Made by a program: the position numbers and the translations under genes
Shown here: one piece after another, positions 55,665-64,000 of the stretch
Layout: every line of letters begins with the position of its first letter
Numbering within the stretch: the stretch's first letter is position 1
NCBI GenBank assembly: GCA_015478775.1
Contig: JADMKP010000004.1
Coordinates: forward strand, 62,001 to 126,000
Direction of reading: 5' to 3'
DNA: 64,000 bases
Source of the DNA: Fermentimonas sp.
GTDB lineage: Bacteria; Bacteroidota; Bacteroidia; Bacteroidales; Dysgonomonadaceae
The notes under the pieces: model-generated
What the model was told of the DNA's origin: nothing
Databases searched by the model: none
Seen by the model: only the letters and a program-made list of their open reading frames with translations

Positions 55665-56120
55665 TCAGCCACAAGGAATCTTATCTATTCTCCTTTGGTG
55701 TCTGCCACCCTCAAAAGGCGTGTTTATAAACATTTTCAGAATTTCATAAAATTCCTCATCGGTAAGCAATCTGCCTGGGAGAGAAAGAACATTTGCATCA
55801 TTATGTGATCTGGCATAGAAAGCAATTTCAGGCGTCCAGCATAATGCTGCACGTATACCCTGATGCTTATTCATTGTCATATTGATACCATTACCTGAGC
55901 CACAAATTGCAATTCCAAACCTACATTCTCCACTTTCAACAGCTTTAGCCAAAGGGTGTGCATAGTCTGCATAATCACTGCTTTCTGGGGAATTGGTCCC
56001 AAAATCAATATATTCAAGACCCATATTTTCCAAAACTGTTACTAAATAATTCTTCGCATCAAATCCCGCATGGTCTGAAGCCAATCCAATAGGTTTATTT
56101 AAATTATCGACTAATGACAT
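55665..56120 (-). CDS. rpiB: ribose-5-phosphate isomerase B
   Basis: Cytoplasmic enzyme interconverting ribose-5-phosphate and ribulose-5-phosphate, 151 residues, the family length. Seen: IGLASDHAGFDAKNYLV at the start, FGIAICGSGNGINMTMNKHQGIRAA with the active-site Cys, and HNDANVLSLPGRLL. It lies 32 bases after tkt, so both enzymes of the non-oxidative pentose phosphate pathway come from one transcript. LacA/LacB-type isomerases share this fold but are unlikely in this context. Confidence 0.96.
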   Translation of the reverse strand: MSLVDNLNKPIGLASDHAGFDAKNYLVTVLENMGLEYIDFGTNSPESSDYADYAHPLAKAVESGECRFGIAICGSGNGINMTMNKHQGIRAALCWTPEIAFYARSHNDANVLSLPGRLLTDEEFYEILKMFINTPFEGGRHQRRIDKIPCG

Positions 56121-56152
56121 AATTTACTATTTTTTAATTTCTCATATCGCTC

Positions 56153-58177
56153 CTATAAAATTTTCTTAACTTGATCATAAATATTTTGTCCTGTATATCC
56201 AAGTTTCTGATCTAATATAGTATAAGGAGCAGAAAATCCAAATGAATTCATTCCCCATACTGCACCGTCTCCTGCAACTAGTCCTTCTAATGTAACAGGT
56301 AGTCCTGCAGTAAGACCAAATTTCTTTTTTCCTTTAGGTAACACCAAATCCTGATATTCTTGGGGTTGTGATCTGAATAACCCCTCAGATGGTACAGATA
56401 CAATTCTCACCTTTACACCATCATTCCTAAGCAACTCTGCGCCTTCTACCAATGTAGAAACTTCAGATCCCGAAGCAAGTAAGATAACATCATAGTTTTC
56501 GTCATCTTCTACAATGTAAGCTCCTTTGGATGCTTGCAATGATTCTTCATATCTGGATCCCTTAGCTGGTAAATCTTTTATGTTTTGTCTTGAAAGAATT
56601 AATCCTGTAGGAGAATTACTATTTTCTAAAGCCATTTTCCAAGCTACGGTTGTTTCATTAACATCTGCAGGACGAAGCACCAGCATAGAGTTATTGCCAG
56701 AGTGATTTTGCAGTTTCTCTAAAAGACGAATCTGAGCTTCTTGCTCTACAGGCTGGTGTGTTGGACCGTCTTCTCCCACGCGGAAAGCATCATGAGTCCA
56801 TATAAATATTACAGGAGTCTCCATAATTGCAGCAACGCGTATCGAAGGCTTCATATAATCTGAAAACGCGAAGAATGTTCCGCAAGCGGGAATAACACCT
56901 CCATGTAGACTCATACCTATACTTAAGCATGACATAGTAAACTCCGAAACACCAGCTTGTAAAAATGCACCTGAAAAATCTCCTTTTGCGAATGCTGTTG
57001 TTTCTTTTAGGAAACCATCTGTCTTATCTGAATTAGAGAGATCGGCAGAAGCTACAATCATATTTTCTACTTGTTTTGCCAATTCACTCAAAACAGTTGC
57101 AGAAGCAGCTCTTGTTGCTGCATTTGGTTTTTGTTGTATCGCTTTCCAATCAATATTTGGCAACTCTCTAGAAAACCATTTGTTTTTTTTCTCGGCCAAA
57201 GTGGGATTTTCTTTTTCCCATACATTTTCATTCTCTTTCTTGGCGGCCACAATAGCTTTTAAATCTTCCATTCTTTTAGCATAAAGTTCTTCAACTTCAC
57301 TAAAAATAACAAAAGGATTATCAGGATTACCTCCCAGATTCTTTATTGTCTGATCAAAATCAGCTCCAGCGGCACTCAATGGCTGGCCATGAGTTGAAAC
57401 TTGACACTCAAATGAAGTACAATCTACTGTTAAAGCGCCTCTTCCCATTATTGTATCACCAATAATTAGAGTTGGTTTATCTTTTTCTGCTTTTGCGTCT
57501 GTTAAAGCTTGGCGTATCTGATCAACATCATTACCGTCAATCTTAATCACTCTCCAGTTCCAAGCTTCATATTTTTTTCCAACATCTTCACTTGTTACCA
57601 CATTGGTGGTAGATGAAAGTTGAATTTCATTGGAGTCATAAAACATTATTAAGTTATTCAACCCTAAATGTCCGGCTATTCGACCAACTCCCTGTGATAT
57701 TTCTTCCTGAACTGATCCATCTGAGATGTAGCTGTAAATAGTATGATCCATTGTATCACCTAAACGATTCTGAAGGAACTTAGCAGCTATTGCGGCACCT
57801 GCTGCAAACGCATGACCTTGACCAAGTGGACCCGATGTGTTTTCAATTCCTCTATTTAAATCTATTTCAGGATGTCCTGGAGTTGGACTTCCCCATTGTC
57901 TAAAGTTTTTTAATTCATTTAAAGAGAACTTCCCGCTTAAACATAGAACAGAATAAAGCATTGCTGACATATGTCCTGGATCAAGAAAAAACCTGTCTCT
58001 CGATGCCCAACGAGGATTCTCGGGATCGTACTCTAAAAACTCTGTGAATAAAACATTTATAAAATCAGCTCCTCCCATGGCACCGCCAGGATGTCCTGAT
58101 TTAGCCTCCTCAACCATCGATGCTGATAAAATTCTGATGTTATCAGCTGCTTTATTCATTAATGCACTATTGTTCAT
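56153..58177 (-). CDS. tkt: transketolase
   Basis: Thiamine-diphosphate enzyme of 674 residues moving two-carbon units between sugar phosphates. Seen: EEAKSGHPGGAMGGAD (His of the active site), ENTSGPLGQGHAFAAGAAIAAKF, the ThDP motif GDTIMGRGA region and the pyrimidine-domain VGEDGPTHQPVEQEAQ. Length and order fit the family. The gene is divergent from the RNA methyltransferase gene and heads the tkt-rpiB-S41-lplA unit. Confidence 0.97.
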   Translation of the reverse strand: MNNSALMNKAADNIRILSASMVEEAKSGHPGGAMGGADFINVLFTEFLEYDPENPRWASRDRFFLDPGHMSAMLYSVLCLSGKFSLNELKNFRQWGSPTPGHPEIDLNRGIENTSGPLGQGHAFAAGAAIAAKFLQNRLGDTMDHTIYSYISDGSVQEEISQGVGRIAGHLGLNNLIMFYDSNEIQLSSTTNVVTSEDVGKKYEAWNWRVIKIDGNDVDQIRQALTDAKAEKDKPTLIIGDTIMGRGALTVDCTSFECQVSTHGQPLSAAGADFDQTIKNLGGNPDNPFVIFSEVEELYAKRMEDLKAIVAAKKENENVWEKENPTLAEKKNKWFSRELPNIDWKAIQQKPNAATRAASATVLSELAKQVENMIVASADLSNSDKTDGFLKETTAFAKGDFSGAFLQAGVSEFTMSCLSIGMSLHGGVIPACGTFFAFSDYMKPSIRVAAIMETPVIFIWTHDAFRVGEDGPTHQPVEQEAQIRLLEKLQNHSGNNSMLVLRPADVNETTVAWKMALENSNSPTGLILSRQNIKDLPAKGSRYEESLQASKGAYIVEDDENYDVILLASGSEVSTLVEGAELLRNDGVKVRIVSVPSEGLFRSQPQEYQDLVLPKGKKKFGLTAGLPVTLEGLVAGDGAVWGMNSFGFSAPYTILDQKLGYTGQNIYDQVKKIL

Positions 58178-58190
58178 AAGAAATTGATAT
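58175..58190 (+). repeat. 16-bp direct repeat, left copy
   Basis: CATAAGAAATTGATAT, covering the tkt start codon (read on the other strand). An identical copy lies exactly 100 bases away at 58275-58290. Confidence 0.85.
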
Positions 58191-58222
58191 AATATATAGG
58201 TTTAAAATTATTTGATTTGTTA

Positions 58223-58230
58223 CAAAGATA
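58223..58230 (-). promoter_or_regulatory. -7 element of tkt
   Basis: On the - strand TATCTTTG lies 46 bases before the tkt ATG. Confidence 0.6.
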
Positions 58231-58241
58231 GTGTTTTTTTA

Positions 58242-58269
58242 TTTGTATGAGATAAAATAAGTACTTTTG
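58242..58269 (+). promoter_or_regulatory. promoter of the RNA methyltransferase gene
   Basis: TTTG (58242-58245) and TACTTTTG (58262-58269) match the -33 and -7 elements with a 16-base spacer, which is a little short. The ATG is 20 bases downstream. Confidence 0.5.
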
Positions 58270-58274
58270 ATAAT

Positions 58275-58290
58275 CATAAGAAATTGATAT
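58275..58290 (+). repeat. 16-bp direct repeat, right copy
   Basis: Identical to 58175-58190. It ends on the first two bases of the methyltransferase start codon, so both divergent genes begin at a copy of this repeat. Confidence 0.85.
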
Positions 58291-59044
58291 GGGTTTAAGT
58301 CACAATAAAATAAAATACATTAAATCTCTTAAAGAGAAAAGGTTTCGCAGTAAATACAAATGCTTCGTCGCTGAAGGAGAAAAACTTGTTTTTGATTTGA
58401 TGGAAACTTGTAAATGCCAAATGATTGCAGCATTGCCTGGCATCTTATCTTTACATAAGGAGATAGCTGCAGAAGAGATTATAGTAGCTTCTGAGGTTGA
58501 ATTAGACAGAGCAACATCACTTAAAACAGCTCCTGCTGTAATTGCAGTTTTTTATCAACCACAATCAGACATTAACCTACAATCTTTTAACACAAGTTTA
58601 AATCTTATTCTTGATGGAGTACAAGACCCGGGTAATGTAGGAACAATTGTAAGGATTGCAGACTGGTTTGGCATTAATAATATATTTTGTTCGTTTGACT
58701 GTGCTGATGTATTTAATCCAAAAACGGTTCAAGCCACAATGGGTTCAATAGCTAGGGTAAGGGTGACTTATACTGATATATTCGCACTCATTACTAAAAG
58801 CAATAACATTCCTGTTTATGGCACCTTTTTAAGAGGCAAAAACATCTATGAAGAATCACTTTCCAAAAATGGATTAATAGTAATGGGAAGCGAAGGAAAA
58901 GGAATTAGCCGTGAAATTGATAAACTAGTGACTGATCGTTTGTTTATACCATACTTCCCTGTAGACAACAAATCATCTGAATCATTAAATGTAGCAGTAG
59001 CAACAGCCATTACATGCTCAGAGTTTCGAAGAAGACATTTCTGA
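58289..59044 (+). CDS. SpoU/TrmH-family RNA 2'-O-methyltransferase
   Basis: SAM-dependent SPOUT methyltransferase of 251 residues acting on rRNA or tRNA ribose. An N-terminal substrate-binding domain (KFRSKYKCFVAEGEKLVFDL-like, about 15-40) precedes the knotted domain with its three motifs: LILDGVQDPGNVGTIVRIAD (about 110-129), IVMGSEGKGIS, and IPYFPVDNKSSESLNVAVATAI. The target nucleotide is not clear from sequence; RlmB- and TsnR-like members are alternatives. It is convergent with the tRNA-His gene. Confidence 0.92.
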   Translation: MGLSHNKIKYIKSLKEKRFRSKYKCFVAEGEKLVFDLMETCKCQMIAALPGILSLHKEIAAEEIIVASEVELDRATSLKTAPAVIAVFYQPQSDINLQSFNTSLNLILDGVQDPGNVGTIVRIADWFGINNIFCSFDCADVFNPKTVQATMGSIARVRVTYTDIFALITKSNNIPVYGTFLRGKNIYEESLSKNGLIVMGSEGKGISREIDKLVTDRLFIPYFPVDNKSSESLNVAVATAITCSEFRRRHF

Positions 59045-59066
59045 TTAGTATATAACATTTAAACAC

Positions 59067-59096
59067 AAAAAAATCACGTATTGACTAATACGTGAT
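59067..59096 (-). terminator. terminator after tRNA-His
   Basis: Perfect 10-bp arms ATCACGTATT (59073-59082) and AATACGTGAT (59087-59096), loop of four bases, with a run of seven T following on the - strand. It lies about 50 bases past the tRNA end. A smaller CTCCC/GGGAG stem (59128-59142) lies between. Confidence 0.88.
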
Positions 59097-59146
59097 CACC
59101 TAAAACTAATCTAATGAGAATGAAAGACTCCCACAAAGGGAGCCTG

Positions 59147-59220
<74 letters not shown>

Positions 59221-59238
59221 CATTTTTATTTTCGAGTG

Positions 59239-59246
59239 CAAAGATA
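59239..59246 (-). promoter_or_regulatory. -7 element of tRNA-His
   Basis: On the - strand TATCTTTG lies about 18 bases before the tRNA 5' end. Confidence 0.65.
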
Positions 59247-59327
59247 TAATAATTTTATCAATACACATAAAGTTTCTCCAAAATTTAAAATTTATGGATT
59301 AGAAAATTATTCATGCAAAAAATTTAG

Positions 59328-59335
59328 TATATTTG
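59328..59335 (+). promoter_or_regulatory. candidate -7 element of the DUF151 gene
   Basis: TATATTTG matches TAnnTTTG, 30 bases before the ATG at 59365. It supports that start over the in-frame upstream one at 59236. Confidence 0.5.
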
Positions 59336-59364
59336 ATCCAGCTATTAATAAAAGAACCAGATTA

Positions 59365-59961
59365 ATGGAGATTAAAAGAATTAAACTATCAATATTGGGA
59401 ATATCATTTAGCCAGGTACAGGCAGGAGCTTACGCACTCATCTTTTCAGAAGAAAATGGTATTCGACGTCTCCCGATAGTCATCGGAACACCAGAAGCTC
59501 AATCCATTGCAATTGTAATGGAAGGTATTACACCCCCCAGACCACTATCACATGATTTAATTAGTTCAATATTCAAAGAACTAAATATTGATTTAATTGA
59601 AGTTCTCATATATAAGTTTGAAGAAGGTGCTTTTTTCTCTGAGCTTTTATTAGAGCAAAACGGAATCGAATTCAGAATTGATTCTCGTACATCAGACGCA
59701 GTTGCATTGGCTATTCGAACCAACTCTCCAATATATACTACAGAAGAGATTATGAAAAATATGGCTATTGTTTTTGATGAACAATCAGCTTCTGATCATA
59801 TAGACCCGTTTAAAGATGAAACAGTTAAAAACGAAGAGGAATTATCAGATCTTCGTCTCGATGCACTAAAACTTCGTTTGCAAGATGCAGTTAGTGAAGA
59901 AAACTATGAATTGGCTACGCGCTTACGTGACGAAATTAACAGAAGAGAGAATAGATCCTGA
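59365..59961 (+). CDS. DUF151 (bifunctional nuclease-like) protein with UVR motif
   Basis: A 198-residue protein. The N-terminal DUF151 domain (about 1-135) shows SQVQAGAYALIFSEENGIRRLPIVIG and EFRIDSRTSDAVALAIRTNSPIYT. The C-terminal UVR-type helix pair (about 160-195) reads LKLRLQDAVSEENYELATRLRDEI, a protein-contact motif as in UvrB/UvrC. Nuclease activity is known for plant relatives only; the bacterial role is open. The reading frame stays open back to 59236, but that part overlaps the tRNA promoter and is not conserved-looking, so ATG 59365 is used. Confidence 0.9.
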   Translation: MEIKRIKLSILGISFSQVQAGAYALIFSEENGIRRLPIVIGTPEAQSIAIVMEGITPPRPLSHDLISSIFKELNIDLIEVLIYKFEEGAFFSELLLEQNGIEFRIDSRTSDAVALAIRTNSPIYTTEEIMKNMAIVFDEQSASDHIDPFKDETVKNEEELSDLRLDALKLRLQDAVSEENYELATRLRDEINRRENRS

Positions 59962-59973
59962 TTTTATAAAGTG

Positions 59974-60684
59974 ATGTCAGACACACTATTTTATAGTCCC
60001 GATATAATAAATAACCCTCAATTACCCGAAATTGAGTCTCATCATTGTGTAAAGGTATTACGTATGCGAAATGGCGATTTGCTTACTGTAACCGATGGAA
60101 AGGGCCATTTTTATCAATGCACTTTAATTGATGCCAACCCCAAACATAGTACCATAAGCATAATTAATAAAATCGATGTTAAACAGCCAAGAAATTTCAT
60201 CCTTCATGTTGCATTTGCTCCTACAAAACAAATGGACAGAAACGAATGGTTCGTAGAAAAAGCAACTGAAATCGGAATAGATAGGTTAACCCCAATTATT
60301 TCAAATTACTCAGAACGTAAAGAGATAAAATTTGAAAGGCTTATAAAAACGGCTATTTCTGCTATGAAGCAATCGCAGCAACCTTTTTTACCACAAATTG
60401 ATGAAACAGTAAGTTTTAATGATTTCATCAAGCTTCCATTTAAAGGAAATAAGTACATAGCTCACTGTTATGAAACACCAAAAACACCTCTTACACAAAT
60501 ATATAAAAAAGGAGAAAATGCATTAATATTAATAGGACCCGAAGGCGATTTTAGTGAGGAGGAAGTTGAAAGAGCAATAAATAGTGGTTTTAGTCCTATT
60601 AGTCTTGGCGAGTCGCGATTAAGAACTGAAACAGCTTCATTAGTTGCTACTCACACTATACACGTAATAAATAGTTTATCTTAA
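59974..60684 (+). CDS. rsmE: 16S rRNA (uracil(1498)-N3)-methyltransferase
   Basis: SPOUT-class RsmE of 236 residues that methylates U1498 of 16S rRNA with SAM. Seen: N-terminal PUA-like part with HHCVKVLRMRNGDLLTVTDGKG, KQMDRNEWFVEKATEIGIDRL, and the knot motifs LILIGPEGDFSEEEVERAI and SLGESRLRTETASLVA. A GTG directly before the ATG is in frame; the ATG at 59974 is preferred. It lies 12 bases after the DUF151 gene, so they are cotranscribed. Confidence 0.96.
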   Translation: MSDTLFYSPDIINNPQLPEIESHHCVKVLRMRNGDLLTVTDGKGHFYQCTLIDANPKHSTISIINKIDVKQPRNFILHVAFAPTKQMDRNEWFVEKATEIGIDRLTPIISNYSERKEIKFERLIKTAISAMKQSQQPFLPQIDETVSFNDFIKLPFKGNKYIAHCYETPKTPLTQIYKKGENALILIGPEGDFSEEEVERAINSGFSPISLGESRLRTETASLVATHTIHVINSLS

Positions 60685-60714
60685 TTAAAAATCATTTATA
60701 ATATAGCATCAATC

Positions 60715-62271
60715 ATGAATAAGAGCATACTTATCATATCTATACTCCTACTAATCTTTCTTATTTCGTGCAATAATACAGAAAAAGAATTGCCACGAAT
60801 AGCTATAGCAGGAATTGCAATAGAATCAAGTACATTTTCTCCGGCTGTAAGTCATGAAGAAGCATTTAGAGCACGTGAGGGTGAAGATGTTTTTAGTTAT
60901 TATCCTTTTATGTCTCCCGATTCAGGTATTATAAATAGAGCTGTATGGATTCCTACTCTAAGAGGTCATGCAATGCCGGGTGGCATTGTTACAGAAGAAG
61001 CATACGAATCTTTGGTAAATAAAACTTTAAAAATGCTTGAAGAGGCATTACCATTAGATGCTCTGTTTTTTGATATCCACGGTGCCATGAGCGTTCAGGG
61101 AATTGATGATCCCGAAGGGGATTTTTTGGTAAAAATTAGGGAACTAGTAGGCACCAATGTATTAATTTCGACTTCAATGGACCTTCATGGAAGTGTATCT
61201 CCTCGTTTAGCTCAGAACACAGATTTAATTACCTGTTACAGGTTAGCGCCTCACGAAGATGCATTAGAATCAAAGAAAAGAGCGGTAACGAACCTGCTTG
61301 AAAGGCTTGAAAATGGAAAAGGTAAACCGGCATTTAAAGTTTGGATACCAGTGCCTATTTTACTTCCAGGAGAAAAAACAAGTACAAGAATCGAACCCGG
61401 TAAAAGTCTATATGCACAAATTCCAACTTTACTAGATGATGATAATGTTATAGATGCTGCTATATGGATGTCATACCCTTGGGCAGACGAACCTCGTAAT
61501 CATGGGGTCGTAATGGCTTATGGCGATGATGAAGAGGCCGTGGCAAAAGCTGCAGAAACATTAGCCAGCAACTTCTGGAATGTTAGAAAAGAGTTTGAAT
61601 TTGTGGCCCCAACAACATATTTTGATGACGCAATTAGTCAAGCATTAAAGAGTGATAAAAAGCCTTTTATTATCAGCGATATGGGCGATAACCCAACTGC
61701 CGGTGGTGCAGGAGATGTAACATGGACATTACACGAAATATTTAAACGCCCAGAATTTAAATCGCCAAACAGCAAGAGTATTATTTATGCATCTATCCCC
61801 GGACCAGAGCTTATAAGTAAAGCACTTGAAGTGGGTGTCGGAGGAGAAGTTGATGCAATGGCAGGTGCAGAGGTAGACAACAGATTTGCTCCACCTGTAA
61901 GAATAATTGGCGAGGTAACTGCTATTAAAGAGAGTGATAATAATACTGAAGTGGTAGTCAAGAGTGGCAATATATACACAATTATAACTGAAAAGAGAAA
62001 TGCTTACCACTATAAAAAGAACTTCACTGACCTCGGATTAGAACTTGAAAACATAGATATTCTGGTTGTAAAACTTGGATACTTAACAACAGAGCTGTAT
62101 GATTTACGTGCCGATTGGTTAATGGCTCTAACTCCAGGGGGTGTAGATCAAGATTTATTAAGGTTACCTTATAAGAGAATAAATAGACCAATGTACCCTA
62201 TAGATTCTGATATGGACGACCCAGACCTTAAGGCACAATTTATTCCCAGCTCGGATAATATCAAATATTAA
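60715..62271 (+). CDS. M81-family (MlrC-like) metallopeptidase lipoprotein
   Basis: A 518-residue predicted lipoprotein (LISC, Cys19) with the MlrC/DUF1485 fold: RIAIAGIAIESSTFSP at the start, LDALFFDIHGAMSVQG with a metal-ligand Asp and His, STSMDLHGSVSPRL, and YRLAPHEDALESKKRA. The C-terminal MlrC domain begins near residue 320 with PFIISDMGDNPTAGGAGDVT. The namesake degrades linearised microcystin; in most bacteria the substrate is unknown, and the lipoprotein form suggests envelope location. It starts 30 bases after rsmE. Confidence 0.9.
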   Translation: MNKSILIISILLLIFLISCNNTEKELPRIAIAGIAIESSTFSPAVSHEEAFRAREGEDVFSYYPFMSPDSGIINRAVWIPTLRGHAMPGGIVTEEAYESLVNKTLKMLEEALPLDALFFDIHGAMSVQGIDDPEGDFLVKIRELVGTNVLISTSMDLHGSVSPRLAQNTDLITCYRLAPHEDALESKKRAVTNLLERLENGKGKPAFKVWIPVPILLPGEKTSTRIEPGKSLYAQIPTLLDDDNVIDAAIWMSYPWADEPRNHGVVMAYGDDEEAVAKAAETLASNFWNVRKEFEFVAPTTYFDDAISQALKSDKKPFIISDMGDNPTAGGAGDVTWTLHEIFKRPEFKSPNSKSIIYASIPGPELISKALEVGVGGEVDAMAGAEVDNRFAPPVRIIGEVTAIKESDNNTEVVVKSGNIYTIITEKRNAYHYKKNFTDLGLELENIDILVVKLGYLTTELYDLRADWLMALTPGGVDQDLLRLPYKRINRPMYPIDSDMDDPDLKAQFIPSSDNIKY

Positions 62272-62352
62272 TAAAAGCTTGCAAATAAAAACCAGCAAAT
62301 AATAACCTAATATCAAATAAATAAACCACATACAGAAAAGTCTCTTAATAGA

Positions 62353-63006
62353 ATGACAAAAAAAGAGAGATATAAAAACGTACTGAATTGGTTCGAAGCC
62401 AATGCAGAATCAGCCGAAACAGAATTAAATTACAATAATAATTTTGAGTTGCTGACAGCTGTTATATTGTCTGCTCAATGTACAGATAAACGGGTTAATA
62501 TGATCACTCCTGCTTTATTTGAAGCTTTTCCTACTCCTCAAGTAATGATGGAATCGTCTCCTGAAGTAATATTCGAATATATCAAATCATGCACGTATCC
62601 TAACAACAAGTCAAAAAGCTTGTATGGTATGGCAAATAAATTGGTTAACGATTATAATGGAATTGTACCATCCGATATAGATTCCTTACTTACCATTCCC
62701 GGTGTAGGTCGTAAAACGGCCAATGTAATACTCGCTGTAGCTTTCAACAAACCCGCTATGCCGGTTGACACTCATGTGTTTAGAGTTGCAAACCGAATAG
62801 GCCTCACAAATAATTCAAAGTCACCTCTCGAAACTGAGAAATCACTTGTTAAATATATACCCAAAAATCTTGTTACTAAAGCACATCATTGGTTTATATT
62901 ACATGGAAGATACATTTGCATAGCAAGAAAACCCAAATGTGAACAATGTGGCATCAGCAAATGGTGCAAATATTATAGTAAATCAGTTATTATAACTGAT
63001 AGTTAA
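62353..63006 (+). CDS. nth: endonuclease III
   Basis: Base-excision repair DNA glycosylase/AP lyase of 217 residues. Seen: LTAVILSAQCTDKRVN, the helix-hairpin-helix LLTIPGVGRKTANVILAVA with the catalytic Lys, and VDTHVFRVANRIGL with the catalytic Asp. The 4Fe-4S cluster ligands are Cys189, Cys196, Cys199 and Cys205 (spacing 6-2-5), as in E. coli Nth. The gene is 81 bases after the M81 gene and 20 before the carboxyltransferase gene. Confidence 0.97.
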   Translation: MTKKERYKNVLNWFEANAESAETELNYNNNFELLTAVILSAQCTDKRVNMITPALFEAFPTPQVMMESSPEVIFEYIKSCTYPNNKSKSLYGMANKLVNDYNGIVPSDIDSLLTIPGVGRKTANVILAVAFNKPAMPVDTHVFRVANRIGLTNNSKSPLETEKSLVKYIPKNLVTKAHHWFILHGRYICIARKPKCEQCGISKWCKYYSKSVIITDS

Positions 63007-63026
63007 TCCTTATAAATTAAATAACA

Positions 63027-64000
63027 ATGAAAAAAAAACTTTTGATCAGAGATCTTACCCTTCGTGACGGACAACAGTCGGCTTTTGCTACCAGAATGAG
63101 TCAAGCTCAGGTAGACCGTGTACTTCCTTACTATAAGGATGCAAACTTTTATGCAATGGAGGTATGGGGTGGAGCTGTCCCAGACTCAGTGATGCGTTAT
63201 TTAGGAGAGAACCCATGGAACCGTTTAGAGAAAATTAATGAAGCCGTAGGAAACACTAGTAAATTAACCGCTCTTTCCAGAGGAAGAAATCTCTATGGAT
63301 ATGCTCCATACCCAGATGAAATTATTGATGGTTTTTTCAAAAATGCAGTCGATTCAGGCCTAGATATAATGCGCATTTTTGATGCACTTAATGATGTGAA
63401 CAATATCCGTTCAAGCGTTAAGTATATTAAGCAGTATGACGGACAAGCCGATTGTGCTGTTTGTTATACTGTCGACTCAAAATCTGCTTCAAATCAGGAT
63501 GATAGAAGCACGAAAAAAAATAAAGATATATTATCTTTATTTGGTGGAAATAAAGCAGTTGCAGATAAACCAAAGCCTGTATTTACCGACAGCTATTTTC
63601 TATCTAAAGCTAAAGAGATGGTCGCACTCGGTGCAGATATGATAACCATAAAAGATATGAGTGGTTTAATCCCTCCTTCCAGAGTAGCCTCTATGATTTC
63701 GCTATTCAAAAAAGAGCTAAATGTGCCCATTGATTTTCATACACACTGCACTCCCGGATATGGGCTTGCTTCGGTTGTTACAGCTATAATGTACGGAGCA
63801 GATATTGTAGACACCAATATATGGTATTTTGCAGAAGGACCTGCAGCACCGGCAATTGAGCTTATCTATATATTCTGCAAGAAGCTAGGCATAGATTTAG
63901 ATGTAAATATGGAGGCCGTTGCCAAGATTAATAAAGAGTTGTTCTCAATCAGAGAAGAATTGGGGCAATTTGATACCTCAAAGCAATTTCCCAAACCATT
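63027..64000 (+). CDS. biotin-dependent carboxyltransferase subunit (pyruvate carboxylase B / oxaloacetate decarboxylase alpha type), partial
   Basis: The gene starts at ATG 63027 and is still open at the window end, giving 324 residues of a protein usually near 600. The HMGL-like barrel starts with LLIRDLTLRDGQQSAFATRMS. AMEVWGGAVPD, LDIMRIFDALND, ADMITIKDMSGLIPP (the Lys that is carbamylated in this family) and DFHTHCTPGYGLA (metal-binding HxH) follow. It transfers CO2 between carboxybiotin and pyruvate or a related acceptor. The biotinyl domain would lie beyond the window. The precise complex (decarboxylase, carboxylase or transcarboxylase) cannot be decided here. Confidence 0.93.
   Translation, partial: MKKKLLIRDLTLRDGQQSAFATRMSQAQVDRVLPYYKDANFYAMEVWGGAVPDSVMRYLGENPWNRLEKINEAVGNTSKLTALSRGRNLYGYAPYPDEIIDGFFKNAVDSGLDIMRIFDALNDVNNIRSSVKYIKQYDGQADCAVCYTVDSKSASNQDDRSTKKNKDILSLFGGNKAVADKPKPVFTDSYFLSKAKEMVALGADMITIKDMSGLIPPSRVASMISLFKKELNVPIDFHTHCTPGYGLASVVTAIMYGADIVDTNIWYFAEGPAAPAIELIYIFCKKLGIDLDVNMEAVAKINKELFSIREELGQFDTSKQFPKP

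Noticed and set aside
59236-59364. N-terminal extension of the DUF151 protein
   Set aside because: It overlaps the promoter of tRNA-His on the other strand and a TATATTTG element; the conserved part begins at 59365.

Overview
The window looks like a chromosomal segment of a low-GC member of the Bacteroidota, most likely order Bacteroidales. Evidence: an adjacent SusC/SusD pair, a DUF2027-Smr protein, a TamB-like protein followed by a lipoprotein TamA-like barrel, and many Bacteroidota-type -7 promoter elements (TAnnTTTG, often TATCTTTG) placed just upstream of genes. I cannot name family or genus from the sequence alone. There are no rRNA genes, no CRISPR array, no transposase and no phage genes. 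One tRNA gene (His) is present.

Left part (1-26.9 kb) is mostly housekeeping: an ECF sigma factor, an outer-membrane protein, a Ca2+/Na+ exchanger, aspartase, a TamB/TamA-type pair, QueA, a DUF2027-Smr protein, a lipoprotein, HisS, a cold-shock protein with a long leader, an ABC-F ATPase and an acyltransferase. These are followed by a translesion-synthesis cluster (umuD-umuC-DUF1697-dinB), then a CDP-alcohol phosphotransferase, YicC, Gmk and a BASS-like transporter.

Middle part (27.4-46.2 kb) is an accessory block on the + strand. A SusC/SusD pair ends in a strong terminator. A tight gene run follows: a GH42-like glycosidase, a very large deacetylase plus split amidase protein, a tandem GT2 protein, a NamZ-type exo-N-acetylmuramidase (DUF1343), a DUF5009 transporter, a BadF-type sugar kinase, MurQ etherase and, from its own promoter, an alginate-export-type barrel. 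Read together this is a peptidoglycan or muropeptide utilisation locus: sugar and peptide parts are cut in the periplasm, MurNAc is imported, phosphorylated and converted to GlcNAc-6-phosphate and D-lactate.

Right part (46.3-58.2 kb, - strand) holds a tetraheme NapC/NrfH-type cytochrome fused to a formylglycine-generating-enzyme-like domain, two Tat-exported lipoprotein-like enzymes (Gfo/Idh/MocA oxidoreductase and a TIM-barrel isomerase), a CcsBA cytochrome c synthase and a cytoplasmic Gfo/Idh/MocA enzyme. This is a candidate periplasmic sugar-oxidation system wired to cytochrome c. Upstream of it sits tkt-rpiB-S41 peptidase-lplA. The right edge returns to housekeeping: an RNA methyltransferase, tRNA-His, a DUF151 protein, RsmE, an M81 lipoprotein, Nth and the start of a biotin-dependent carboxyltransferase subunit that runs off the window.

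The best leads are the peptidoglycan locus, the cytochrome-FGE fusion with missing FGE cysteines beside Tat-exported sugar enzymes, and a duplicated umuC 3' end that brackets the DUF1697 gene.
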